Assembly (NCBI GenBank): GCA_944989445.1
Contig: CALYLW010000680.1
Coordinates: 62,001 to 126,000 of the forward strand
Direction of reading: 5' to 3'
From: Ampullaceana balthica
Lineage: Eukaryota; Mollusca; Gastropoda; Lymnaeidae
Length of the DNA stretch: 64,000 bases
This document shows positions 45,011 through 56,653 of this stretch, piece after piece (the stretch's first letter is position 1; each line of letters opens with the position of its first letter). Position numbers and translations under genes: made by a program. A model generated the notes under the pieces. It ran no database searches, was not told the origin of the DNA, and saw only the letters and a program-made list of their open reading frames with translations.

Positions 45011-45929
45011 TACTGTAATATGTTTAGATGAGATGAGTTTTTCACACCTGGTACTGATAACTGACTAGTGAAAGATATCAAATTTTCTTCATATGATAAA
45101 TAAATAGCCCATGTTATTTGTTTAACATAAATTTACAGATCTCCGTTGTATACTGACTATTCTATTAATGCGTCCTAAGTTATGTGTTAATTTTTAAAAT
45201 TAAATATATTTTACTTAACGTAAATAGCATTCTAAAATTGCACGTTCAAATTCAACGTAGTATTTAAAATTTAACTATTAACAAAACTCTAATTTCTAGC
45301 CATTGACTAAAAAGTTTACCGACACAACTACCTTAGCGTGCTGCATATTTAACACTTTTTTTTAAGCAGCGATGGAGAACCTCTTTTGATGCCACGTGCC
45401 AATGAATCACACCTAAACCCACTTATTTATACAGCAAAGTGCCAACACTACCATGAAACCCGAAAATAGGGGTTTGGCTTAGCTGTCTTGATTAAGGAAG
45501 TAATATTTTAGTCGCGTGCCGGGTATTGAGGCTCTGCGTGCCGACTGTTTGCCATCATTGATCTACACCAGTTGTCCCCATCCCCCGGGCAATGGAACAA
45601 AATGATACTGTGCCACCCAAAAAAAGACATTAATTTTTTTTAAACGTTATTTACAGTGGTATTTTTTTCTCTGGATTGTGCGTCCTTCCATACCAGAGGC
45701 AATAGCTTGTAACCCATTTTGGCGGCACCATGTCAAAAGAACATCAATGACACATTAGCGCAGATCGGACAACCGCCTACAATCAATTTTTAAGCTCTAT
45801 ATCGGCGTTCTTATTTAGGCCCTCTTTTGTCTTGCACGCTTTTGCACCTCGGAATGAATCTACGCATTGTCATTGTATTATTCATAGGGAAATGGCAAGC
45901 CGAAAAATATCTCCGAAATTAAAAGTATA
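45011..45929. other. Degraded sequence before a hAT fragment
   Basis: GCAGCGATGGAGAACCTCTT at about 45366 and CCCCATCCCCCGGGCAATGG near 45577 look like degraded hAT terminal and subterminal sequence. No gene. Confidence 0.35.
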
Positions 45930-46187
45930 TTCATTGATGTTGTGAAAATTATCATCAACATCAAAGCGTACGGCCTTTACTCATGCCTGTTTGAGCAGCT
46001 TCGTGATGAGATTGACTCAGCGCACAGATGCATTTTTTCAAACACAGAAATAAGATGGTTATCAAGAGGTAAATTATTAACCAGAGTATTTGAATTACGA
46101 GAGCCATCGCTAAGATTTCTCTCAGATAAGAAGTCACTGCCGACAGCACATTTCAGTGACCAGGTACGGGTCGCAAAACTGGCTTAG
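45930..46187 (+). mobile_element. hAT transposase fragment (ZBED5/SCAND3-like)
   Basis: The plus-strand frame reads LFEQLRDEIDSAHRCIF, then TEIRWLSRGKLLTRVFELR, FLSDKKSLPTAHFSDQVRVA and KLA. EVRWLSRGKVL is a hallmark of this transposase group. It ends exactly where the next MITE starts (GGGGCCGTCC at 46188). Confidence 0.8.
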
Positions 46188-46420
46188 GGGCCGTCCATAA
46201 ATGACGTCGCATCCCTAAGGGTTTGGAGGGGGGTTAAGCATTTATGACCATGACGAAGTGTGACGACGGGGAGGGGGGGGGTTAAAGAAATGTGACGTCA
46301 CAACAAAACAAAAACAACACGCATCGTTAAATAAAATTTACACTTAACTAATTCATCGATTGCAATTTATTTAATGAGGCTTTCAATGGCTTCACGCGGG
46401 TTATCTGTCAAAGTTCTGAC
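46188..46420. mobile_element. MITE of the GGGGCCGTCCATAA family, left part
   Basis: Starts GGGGCCGTCCATAAATGACG, then G-runs and AAATGTGACGTCACAAC, as in the other copies. Right end not found. Confidence 0.65.
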
Positions 46421-47403
46421 AAACTACCAGGTATTTTGATACAACTTTTCCCTCTGAACATAAAGAAAAATTATGAAACTAAAAAACGTTTTTGCTTCTC
46501 TGAATTGAATCAATGACAGGAAGTTAACGAGTCTTTGAAATGCGCCGATATTATTTACCGTACAGGTGGGGGGCATGCTAAATGACGCACCTCGTAGCTG
46601 CTGAAACTAATTACAAACCCGCACCGTTTACATTCGCTTGTGTTTCTTGTGTTCGTTAACACACGTAGGCCTTGCAGAAAAACGTATTTAATACGATTTA
46701 CAAAGTTTTTGATCAGTTTTTAAATTTTTATACATTAAATAGTTACTACCGCCGCCTCGCATACATTAAAATTCCCGCTGCTGGGCCCGTGTGACCTGAC
46801 TGAACGTTGCGTCACTGTTGATATTTTGTTTGAATGTTCAGTTTACTGTAGTTTTGGTTATGACAATGATGATTTCATGAACAGGAATAGAAGTTTCTAC
46901 TGCATTAAAGCTCAGTGTGTCACTGGAAGCATGCTGTTGGCTACTGTGCGAAATGAGGTGCATCGTGGATCGTGGATAGGCTGCACTGTATAGTGGTCAT
47001 AACGGCACAATTTGTGCGGCGTTTCGAACGGGTACACATGGATCCGATCAAACTTTGGACGAGACCCGGGCGGCTATTTTCAACAATGATGACATCCCTA
47101 CTCGCACCCACCCCACTCTTAACTCCACAATAGAACATCGATACTGCTTAGCTGGCTATATGATCATTTGCATTTGATTTCTTTATTTAAAAAAACAAAA
47201 CAAAAACAACAACACTTTAAACAAATGTTTCATTTTTCGGTAACAAAATTCTTTTTGCATAAGTATAATGAATTTGAGGCAACTAAATAAACGATATATA
47301 TATATTATCGACTAAAGACGATCTTATCGGTGTCTACAGTGTGTTCCTGTGAAAGACCCATACATTATGACATAATTCTCTTTCAAATAGAACTTTACAG
47401 CAT
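46421..47403. other. No gene recognised
   Basis: From about 47110 it is the duplicate of 8590 onward; 47190-47220 is the site that carries a hAT insertion in the other copy. Confidence 0.45.
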
Positions 47404-47687
47404 GGAGCCGTCCATAAAGTACGTCACGCTATTTTTGACCCATTTTTACCCCCCTCCCCCTATCACAATCTGTCACAAATCTCGGACCCCCCCTCCCCAT
47501 AAAGTACGTCACACTTTCGAACAAAAATGTTAGTTTTTATTAACAAATTAATTCAAATTATATATAAAACACGGTGACATCACACGTAGCTGGACCCCCC
47601 TCCCCCTGTCACAAAATGTCACACTTGCTTACACTTTCTGACAACCCATCACCCCTCTAGAGCGTGACGTACATTATGGACGGCCCC
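47404..47687. mobile_element. Complete MITE of the GGGGCCGTCCATAA family
   Basis: The terminal inverted repeats are about 27 bp and differ at two positions (GGAGCCGTCCATAAAGTACG on the left, GGGGCCGTCCATAATGTACG as complement of the right). Internal C-runs with TGTCACA. About 284 bp, non-coding. Confidence 0.85.
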
Positions 47688-48072
47688 AACATAAAAAATT
47701 AACTTTAAAAAGAAACAAAAAACTTACAATATTTTTCTTTTTACTTTCTTTGCAAACAGAAAAAAACTCCCAAGATCGGAGTCAGGTTATCGCCGTCTTT
47801 TCACCGTTAGAGATTTTCCCACCAAAGTACAATTATTTTATTAAATTTATGGTTTAAGATTATTTTCATTTTTAACTTTTTTTAAAGATAGAAAATATAT
47901 AATAGTTAATTGTTTAAATACTAAGTATCTAGTCATATTTAATTCTTTAATTTCTATTACTCCGAAAATTTTTTGATGTGATTCAAAATAAATTCACAAG
48001 TTTTGTAACTGCACCTTTAACGCATATTTACATTCTGTGATTCTTTGTAGTTAAGTTAAAAGCTGTACTCAC

Positions 48073-48210
48073 CTGGAAATGGACGTCTCGCCCGAAAATG
48101 TTTCGCGTGGCACCAGGTTGGACAGTGAGTTTACAGATCTGCTCGAACTGACTGAATAATCAAAAGTTGACAACTCAAGGCGGGTTCAATTTCTCAAGTC
48201 CTTATATATC
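48073..48210 (-). promoter_or_regulatory. TATA promoter and non-coding leader exon, likely of the 42-44.7 kb gene
   Basis: TATATAAG on the minus strand at 48208-48201 is followed about 130 bp later by CATTTCCAG and a GTGAGT donor (exon end 48073). The gene at 42297-44667 has a free splice acceptor just upstream of its ATG, 3.4 kb away, and no TATA box there. The paralogous copy at 9998-10215 has the donor but a ruined TATA box, and serves a ruined gene. Exon linkage is inferred. Confidence 0.55.
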
Positions 48211-48900
48211 AATTTATATTTTATGACTGGGTGGAATTTACGCAAAGATTCAATGTTTTAATCGAAGTATCAAAGTTTCCTTGCATTATTTTGGCATTTT
48301 TTAAACGTATAATATTTAAAACTGCATGTTTGTTATTATCCTAAAAATTGTACCTTTAAAATTTTTTTTTAAAAACTGAATGATAAAAGTTGTGAAAAGG
48401 AATTTTATATATTTTATAAAAATTTAATAATTTAACATGTTAAAAAGAAAACTGGGTTTCAAGAAAGAGATATTAAACTGGGCATTCTCTTGAAATATAT
48501 ATATTAAAAGCGCATATTTCTTTAAAAATCTAGGGAATTGTTTGTTTCCCCTTATCAAAAGTTTTTCATATTCATTTCGGTTACGGCTAAATAGTTTGGG
48601 ACCACTGGGCTACGCGATGAACATACGATTTGATTTTTACATCAGAAAATCCGTCAAATTTGAGAAAATGTTGGGTGGATAAATGTTTACATTATGTGCT
48701 CTGCAACAGGTGCCCCTTAAGTGCCTGTTAAATTTCTGAGTTTTATTGTTTTCTATTTGGTTTTATCGAACTGCCTCCAATTGTGTAGCAGGGCAATAAA
48801 ATTTTGCAAACTAATTTTACTATAAACCTACTTTTTTCAAACTTGGAAAACAAGGAACTGTGATGGCGTTTATATGGCGGACCTCAAACTTGACGATAAA

Positions 48901-49424
48901 TGTTCACGTGCTGATCACGCTGTCGTCCGTCGATGCAAGCCCAAAGGCGTTGTCTCGGTCAGATACCCTGGGATGTTACAGGGTGTTTTGGTGTGAGTGA
49001 ACACGGATTGATGATCACGGTATCCGTGACGTTTAAAGTCCGTGGATGAGATGAGCTTTGAGTGGGGGAGGGGGGAGAGAGATTACACGGGGTAGAATAA
49101 ACGTTTAGGGAGAGATGTTGCGTGAGGATGAAGGAACAGAGCGTTATGCGGATTGTGGATGTGTCGTAGAGAGACTATCGTAGAGATAAGGCCTACATGA
49201 GGCTGGATTATGGACGATAATATTTTGAATCTGTGAATTCATAGGAATCTTTTTATGACTCTGCGTATTTATGATCATGATGATATCCCGGGCAAATGAT
49301 TAAGACATTGAACTTAAGCTTTTGAGTGCTCTTAGATAATCTGGCTTCATGTATTTGTATTGTGTTTCCTGATACAGCAAAAGATCTATCGGAGCTGTTA
49401 AAGTTTTATTGATATCGGTGGCGA
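48901..49424. other. No gene recognised
   Basis: G-rich patch AGTGGGGGAGGGGGGAGAGA near 49058. No frame or repeat that I can assign. Confidence 0.4.
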
Positions 49425-49567
49425 AAGGAGGAGCAAGATCCCCCTAGAGGAACTGCATAGAAATGAGGGGGAAGATGCGGAAAGAGAGATCCGGGCTTAT
49501 AATCGGGAGAAGAAGAAAATACTGTTACGGTGTAATAGAAAAATCGAAGAGTTGAAATCGGATTAGG
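49425..49567 (+). other. Short coding-like segment shared with 4160-4304
   Basis: The frame REIRAYNREKKKILLRCNRK, IEELKSD and stop, same reading as the first copy. Directly followed by a short interspersed element. Confidence 0.35.
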
Positions 49568-49581
49568 GACATAAATAAAAG

Positions 49582-50898
49582 TATTGACTATGTTCAATAT
49601 AATACGCACCACGCGACAGACTAGCATAAACATTTACAGACTGAACGTGACTGAACTCGTCATGCTGTAAAACATGGGGATGTGGTCATAGAGGGCTGGA
49701 GTGAAACTCCAATGACCCGTGAAGGTCAACTATAGAACCATGCTACACATGCTACATAGAGATATACTAAAATTCATTAATTTATTTACGGTACGTTTGA
49801 TGGATCTGAAATTTTGAAACAATGCATTGTTAGGTGACAAATGTCTATGTGCAAAATTTCAGATCGATAGGATCACGGGAAGTGGGTCATTTTGTACTTT
49901 TGTTTTTTCGCGGGACCACGACAGACAGACAGAAAGAGAGACAAGACGTCGAAGTTAATTTAAGGTATTGAATAAAACAACCCGTAAATAAAAAAACCGT
50001 AAAAAACCAAGTTTTTGACTATAAATCCTTTATGTACGAGAAGTAACTAACAGAATGTTCATTATAATACGCAGCGCAAGACCATCCAAAAATACAAAAT
50101 TGCAGTTGTGTCGTAAAACATGTTTAACATAATGCGCACCGATCAGGAATATGTTTATAAAAAGTGTTGTCAATAAAATACGCACCTTATTGCGCGACAG
50201 AAAGGTTGTTCAATATAATACGCACCGCGACACTCTATCTAAAAAAAATAACATGATACATAGGAATAAATAAAATAATCTAAAAAATTAATAATGTAAT
50301 TACGTTACATATGCGATCAATCTGAAATTTGTGTACATTGTTTTTATCATCAGTACAAAACTGCCTGCAAAATTTCAGCTCGCTAGCTTACGAGGAAGTG
50401 GGTTAAAAATCGATCCAAAGTGTTGGTGACAAGGGCGCAACCAGACACCACGAGTTAATATAAAGGATTTTAATAAAAAAAAGTTTTTGACTATAAATCC
50501 CTTATACATGAGACATAATTAAACGTATTGATTATGTTTAACATAATACGCAATGCGCGACAGACTAACATAAACATTTACAGATCGGAATATAAAATAA
50601 AAAGTATGTTCAATGTAAAACGCATTGGACCGCGCGAAATGGGTATTCAATATAATACGCACGGCGCGACAGTCTAGCACACAAATTTACATGATTTTTA
50701 GAATTAAACTAAAACAAATCCTAGATTTAATTACATGTCATTCGATAGATCTGAATTTTGTATACAAAGTCTATGTGCAAAATTTCAGCTCGAGAGCATC
50801 ACCGGAAGTAGGTCATTTTTTACTTTTATTTTTCCGCGGGACCAAGAGATCACTACAGATAGACTGGCAAGACCACGAATTTACTATAAGGGAATGAA
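49582..50898 (+). mobile_element. Three consecutive short elements (A, B, C)
   Basis: About 49582-49975 (A), 50005-50473 (B) and 50475-50898 (C), all ending in GTTAAT/TTACTATAAGGG-type sequence. The A and C copies match those at 6239-7099; the B copy is extra. Confidence 0.75.
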
Positions 50899-51970
50899 AG
50901 GGGAGAAAATTACCGGGTTGCGGATCGTCCAATTAAAAACAAGGGTTACGAAAGATGGCACAGGATGGGGGTGGGTCGTTTTTACTGGAGGCGGTTAGGA
51001 CATAGTGATTAAGGGTGGAGAAGTTAATGGGGTTACGATTAGAGTCGAACGGGACACGGGATGTGGAATCGTGGGAGTAAGGGAATCTTTACACAGAAAA
51101 GATACGCGGTACAGTATAAACGAAACACTAAGTGTTACAATATAGACGAAACACTCACGTGTACATGAAAATTGTTTGATGGGCAAAAAAAAGGGGGTGG
51201 GGGTGTATAGATTAGGATACATACTATTAAAATCACCGTTCTTTACGGGATGGGTAGATGCTTCCTTTCTAAGGAACTCAACTAATTTTTAATAAAATCA
51301 TCTTTCCCTTATTTCTGATCCATTTAAGCCTTTAAGCTTTCTCTTCGCCTACTAATAGCTCGAAACAGAAATTGACCCACTCTGCACCGAGACTTCGCTT
51401 ATTATTAGGGTTGTCAGATGTCCGGTTTTGTACCGGACTGTCCGGTATTATCGTTATTTGTCCAGTGGAAAAATGGAAGCAATACCGGGCATTTTACATT
51501 TAAATATTGTGCCATCGACAAAATTCGAAACTAGTGTCCGGTATTTTTGAGACAGCCACCTGGCAACCCTATTTATTTTACTATTCATTTTTCTATTATA
51601 GGGCTTGGAAAACTTGGAATCTCCTATCGTAAGTCCTTTCTTTTCTTATGATTGGACTTTCGTATCTCATGGTGCCACTGTATAAATGTGTGGTTAAAAA
51701 GATTGAAGCTGCACTTAAGGGAGCGACATTCGACGACATTACTAAAACGACACACAAATTCTAACATTAAACTTGGAAGAAACGCGTGTGTTTCATGACT
51801 TATTTCAATTACATACCACAAATGATACAGACTGGTCAACAGTTTTGACAATTTTGTCAGATTTCCCTGCTGTAATCATAAAATTTTGTTCAGCTGTATT
51901 CCTAAAAATAAAATTTAAAATATACATGTGTATTCTAAAAAAAACAAAACAATTATCTTGAAAAAAGATG
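50899..51970. repeat. Segmental duplicate of 7100-8060
   Basis: Co-linear, with a 166-bp insertion at 51406-51571. No gene recognised. Confidence 0.75.
51406..51571. mobile_element. Small terminal-inverted-repeat element
   Basis: Starts TAGGGTTGTCAGATGTCCGG and ends GCCACCTGGCAACCCTA. CCGGACTGTCCGG lies inside. The paralogous position near 7592 lacks it. The flanking 8-mers are AT-rich and only partly alike. Confidence 0.75.
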
Positions 51971-52124
51971 TCAGTTTTTAACTATTTAACATATTCCTAT
52001 AGATTCTTACACAAATGTTCCCGGTACCTAGTTTTAATATAAAAGAGATTATTATGACATTCTCGCACTATTTTAATTTCTTTCTTCGTTTTTCGCTTCC
52101 CCCCCCCCTACGCAATGTTAGGGG

Positions 52125-52330
52125 GCGCGATGGTCTAAGTGGTAGCGCACTGGACTATCGATCCAAGGCATATCCCGAGTCACCGGTTCCAGCCCGGGTA
52201 CTGGCAAGGCCCCTGGGGGCATTGTGCTGGCCTCACATTCCCCTGCTCGTTAGTGGTGGCTTAAAACTTGTGAACGCTACATCACTTGCCCCGTAGTCCG
52301 TCATGGACTGGAAAGGGGGTCATTTCGACA
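52125..52330 (+). mobile_element. tRNA-derived SINE, second family
   Basis: A box GATGGTCTAAGTGGTAGCG, B-box-like CGGTTCCAGCCC, then the shared body block GTGAACGCTACATCACTTGC and AGTCCGTCATGGACTGGA. The head differs from the SINE at 11070 but the body block is shared. Confidence 0.8.
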
Positions 52331-52816
52331 TGTCGCAAACAAAAAAGTTTTTCGTCCTGGATAAACGACTCAAAAATATCCCCCCCACACACAAACAACA
52401 CCTTTTATGTACATTATGTGATGCAACAACTACGTCTGACTAATTTAAAGAAATCACTTTGTGACTCATCCACTTACCCCAATCTATAAGATAGATTTTC
52501 AGACACACGTAAGTATTGCCTAGCTTTATTACTCACTTATAACACTCAAAGAGCGTTTGAGGCTTTTGTCCCCCTGAGTTGTAAAAATGTCTTGTCTCGC
52601 ACTCATCCCTGTGGAGTTGCTAACACCAAATCATAAAAATTAATAATTTCCATATTTTTCATGGCATACCTGGGACCATTATGTAAGGAGATCACTGGGC
52701 TGCAAGATGAACATAAAACTCGACTTTTAAATGAAATCGATAAAATATTTGATTCAACTTCAACATTCTGAGACAAGCACTAAAACTACAAAGCTAAATG
52801 TGTTATATAAAAACAA
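52331..52816. other. Duplicated flank, no gene
   Basis: 52690-52810 matches 15350-15490 (GATGAACATAAAACTCG, AGCACTAAAACTACAAAGCT). Confidence 0.45.
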
Positions 52817-54002
52817 TATAAAAAACCCATAAAAAAAGGTTTTTGACTATAAATCCTTTATATACGAGACATAACTAAAATTATGTTAATTATAATTCGC
52901 ATCGCATGACAATCCAAAAATCCAAAATTTTAGTTATGTCTCATATATAAAAGATTTATAGTAAAAACAACTACTACAGTCTGCCTGCTAAATTTCAGAT
53001 CGATTTGATTACGGGAAATGGTTATAAAAACATGTTTAATATAATGCGCACCACACGACAGACTAGCATAAACATTTACAGATTGGCAATATTTTAAAGA
53101 AAAATACGGTCAATATAATACGCACCGCACCGCGCGACAGGAAAATATTTAAAAGTTTGTTCAATATAATGTGCATTGCGACAGTCTGGCACAAAAATGT
53201 ACATGCTACAAAGAAATAAATAAAGATAATCTAATAATTCATTAATTTAATTACAGTACATTCCATCGATGTGAAATTTTGCTAGATCATTTTTATCGTC
53301 GCCACGAGTCTGCATGCAAAATTTCAGGTCGCTAGCATACAGCGAAGTGGGTTAAAAATCTATCCAAAGCTTTTTCGACAAACAGCCAGACGCCATTAGT
53401 TAATGTAAAGGATTTAATATTTAAAAAACCTGTAAAAACTAAGTTTTTGATTATAAATCCTTTACAAACGAGAAAAAACTAAAAATATGTTCATTATAAT
53501 ACGCTTAGCACGATAATCCAACAATCTACAATGTTGGTTATGTTTCAAATATATAAAGCATTTATTATTTTTAAAAAACTACTACAGTCTGCTTGCTAAA
53601 TTTCAGCTCGATAACTAGAAAAGGATTATAAATACAAGTTTAATATAATGCGCACCGCAAGACAGACTAGCATAAACATTTACAGATCGGGAATATATTT
53701 TTAAGAAAGTAGGGTCAAAATAATACACACCCCACGGCGCGACAGGAAAATATTAAAATGGTTTTTCAATATAATAAGCACAGTGACACTCTAGCACAAA
53801 AATTTGCATGCTACATAAATTCATAAATTTAATTACAGTATATTCGATAGATGTGACATTTTTATAGATAAATTTTATCGTCGGCACAAGTCTACCTGCA
53901 AAAATTCGTCTCGCTAGCATACGGAGGAGTGGGCTAAACATGATTCCAAGTTTTTTCGGCAAACAATCAGACACCACGAGTAAATATAAAGGATTTAAAA
54001 AG
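52817..54002 (+). mobile_element. Two consecutive ATAAGGGATTT-family elements
   Basis: About 52817-53405 and 53420-54002, each from TTTTTGAC/GATTATAAATCC to GTTAATGTAAAGGATTT or GTAAATATAAAGGATTT. They interrupt the flank shared with 15.3-15.56 kb. Confidence 0.7.
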
Positions 54003-54127
54003 AGACTTACGATGCTTTTAAAGTTCTGTTTTCTTATGAGGTGAGTATGACAATTACTGTAAAGCGGAATTCTAATGTCTTTAAATAATGCTATAAGTGG
54101 CTTGGATAACAGTTTATATTAGTATGC

Positions 54128-54550
54128 ATTAGGGTTGCGGAAATTAAAGATTAGTTAATCGATTAAGCTTTAAAAATTTTAATAGATTAAAATTACTTTA
54201 ATTTAAAAATCGATAATTGAAGAAATTTTTATAATTTATTATCTTCAATTTATAAATTGTTTATATTTTTTGTTACTTACACACTTGTCCCTCGTATTAT
54301 TATTTTTTTAGACATGCATGCGTAAACAAAAAGTTTTCTTCTTCTTTATTTCTTGCATAGCAGAGCGAATTTGGTGTGTAGCGTCACAAAATTTGGGAGC
54401 CATGTAATTACCGCGACCTGACCGATTTCGCAGAAAAAAAGGAATAGTTAATAACGGGATCTACATATGCGTTATATAAGATATAATTAATCGAAATTTG
54501 ATCGAATATTTTTTCCCAAATAAATCGAACAAATTTGTTTTCATTAGTAC
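54128..54550. mobile_element. hAT-like element fragment
   Basis: Starts TTAGGGTTGCGGAAATTAAA, like the ends at 8675 and 30861, with AATCGATTAAGC-type subterminal sequence. The right end is not convincing. Confidence 0.45.
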
Positions 54551-54891
54551 CAATCAGTTTAATCAGTTATTCAATAATAACACAATTTGTTGTTAAGTTC
54601 ATTTTTGTTGTATTGTCCTTGAATGGCTAGCAAACTAGATCTTCTAACACATTATAGATTATTTATAACAAAATAATATATATTTTCCTCTTGCAAAATA
54701 CCTGTAAATAGACAATATGCCAAATAAAAATATTAAAAAACATTAATTTACTTTTTAAAAGTACGTATTTTTTCCAATTTTATAGTGAAAAAAATCATTT
54801 TTCCAAAATTCGCGTTCATACTTCTTCCATTAGATGGCCTATAAATTGCATATCTTAACTGTCAGAGCCTCACTTAACGTTGATTGACAGT

Positions 54892-55789
54892 CTATAAATT
54901 GCAGATCTCAAACTTCCAACGTCGGTCTTCACGGCGGTTGTTGTGGTGGCTGTAGGCGCCCTTGATGGCCTTGCCCTCTGGAACAGCCAAGGTCAGTTTG
55001 CCGTCCCAGTCGTTAACGTAGCCAGTGATGTAACAGTCACGTGGCTGACGTCCGAGGACGTTGCAGCACTGGAAGCCGAACCTGCGATCCTCATGCCTGT
55101 TGCTATGGTAACTGTTGACGCCAGTGATCACCTGATCTCCCCGACATTTAAAGACGACAGGGTTGTCAAATGTGTTGACATAACCTGAATGAATAAAAAC
55201 AGAATTATCCTTAAGTGGACCTTCCTTTATTTCCTTTGTTTAATTCGCTGACACAAAGTTAAAGGAATTTTAAAACAAATCTTTTAAAAATTCATCTTTT
55301 TCGTTACACAGACATTCCCGAGTGAGGTGCAAAGAAAATAATGCGTTTTCCTAATGCAATTGTAACGTGTATTCGGCTGAGTAAAAATCAATGTCATAAT
55401 ACTAATGTTATAAAAGTTATGTCACTGCTAATTTATTTTGTATGTAAATCATTTTATTTTCAAATTCATCGCTAATTCCTTGCAATGAAAAGAGTACAGT
55501 TGTTACACGATTTCTAAAGTAAAATAGGGAATATTCTTTTTCAAGAAGTCTTTACAAAGAGTTTACAGAGGGCAGTGGAAAAAATTCTTAACTATGGATG
55601 CTTTCTCCGTTGCAAAGGGACGAAAAGTGAGGTAAAACATTTTTCTTCCTGATTTCATGATCTGGGATAAAAGAGTGCAAAAGAGTACAAAATTATATAA
55701 AAGCAGGGGGGCCCTCGGGTTACGACGAGGGTCAGTTCTTAAGAATCGTCATAATCCGAATTTCAGTACAAGTCGGAATATATATATAT

Positions 55790-55839
<50 letters not shown>

Positions 55840-56618
55840 CGACGGGAGGGGTGTGGACATCGATGGGTGACGTCAACGAGTTAACTCAACTGGCACGTGG
55901 AAGAAAAACAATAACAAACTGTGAAATTGAATTACACATGTTAGATAGAGATAAACTAAAAATGCATTAATTTAATTACGGTACGTTTGACCGATATGAA
56001 ATTTTGATACGATGCGTTGTTTGGTAACACAAGTCTATGTGCAAAATTTCAGCTCGATAGCTTTAGGGGAAGTGTGTCATTTTTTACTTTTGTTTTTCCG
56101 CCCGCCCGCGAACGACAGAGATGATGAGATGACGAAAGACAGAGAGACAAGATATCGAAGTTAATATAAAGGATTTAAAAAGGGCGTTCAATATAATAGG
56201 CACCGCGACACTTTATCTCAAAAATTAACATGACACTTAGAGATAAATAAAATAATCTAAAAACAAAGATAATAATTTTATGCTTGTAATTTATCAGTTT
56301 TTTTTCTCAGATCTATTATTTCATTTTAGTATCAGGTTTGCCTAATTAGCACCATTAAAACAATATTTAGCTAGTTATTCTTGGGGGAAAGCATCACTTA
56401 CCACTGTCAGAACAAGGATGTGTTGTGCCAGCTCGCTTGCATAGAAACTCCCAGCGTCTGTCTTCTCTTCGGTTGCTATGGATACTGGAGACATAACTGA
56501 TGACCTGCCCAGTAGGACAGTTAAAATTAAATGGCTGGTCCCAATCATTAACAAAGCCTCCAGTACTTGCTGACAAAACCATGGCGAGACAAAGAAACGT
56601 GCTCAACTGATCTGCCAT
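54892..56618 (-). CDS. DPT: Dermatopontin-like secreted protein, 169 aa, two coding exons
   Basis: Exon 1 runs 56618-56402 (217 bp) with a GTAAGT donor at 56401. Exon 2 runs 55184-54892 (293 bp) after TTCATTCAG, ending in TAG. The phase-1 join matches the other genes. Signal peptide MADQLSTFLCLAMVLSAST, then repeats beginning GFVNDWDQPFNFNCPTGQ, GYVNTFDNPVVFKCRGDQ and GYVNDWDGKLTLAVPEGK, each closing with a (R/H)EDRR-(W/F) motif; end FEICNL. An in-frame ATG at 56636 would add MKHENN, but the inner ATG keeps the conserved AATAATATG context and length. Unlike its paralogs it has no splice acceptor before the ATG; a TATA box lies directly upstream. The intron holds an AT microsatellite and a short interspersed element. 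Its second exon and intron start recur, decayed, at 60344-60950. Confidence 0.92.
55778..55837. repeat. (AT)n microsatellite
   Basis: About 60 bp of AT, one phase slip, in the intron of the 54.9-56.6 kb gene. Confidence 0.95.
55850..56260 (+). mobile_element. ATAAGGGATTT element, right part, plus a B fragment
   Basis: About 55855-56180 is subfamily A ending GTTAATATAAAGGATTT. A fragment of B (TTCAATATAATAGGCACCGC) follows to about 56260. Intronic. Confidence 0.7.
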
Positions 56619-56645
56619 ATTATTTTCGTGTTTCATTGCACGCTA

Positions 56646-56653
56646 CTTTTATA
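56646..56653 (-). promoter_or_regulatory. TATA box upstream of the 54.9-56.6 kb gene
   Basis: TATAAAAG on the minus strand, ending 28 bp before the inner ATG. This would give a very short leader if used with the inner start. The paralogs have a splice acceptor in this interval instead. Confidence 0.5.

Noticed and set aside
54943..55188. Long plus-strand open frames opposite dermatopontin second exons (also at 17107, 22545 and 60266)
   Set aside because: They mirror the constrained minus-strand exons and share no start, splice or leader context. They are shadows of the coding strand.
55657..55884. Open frame with an Ile/Tyr run
   Set aside because: It is a translation of the (AT)n microsatellite in an intron.
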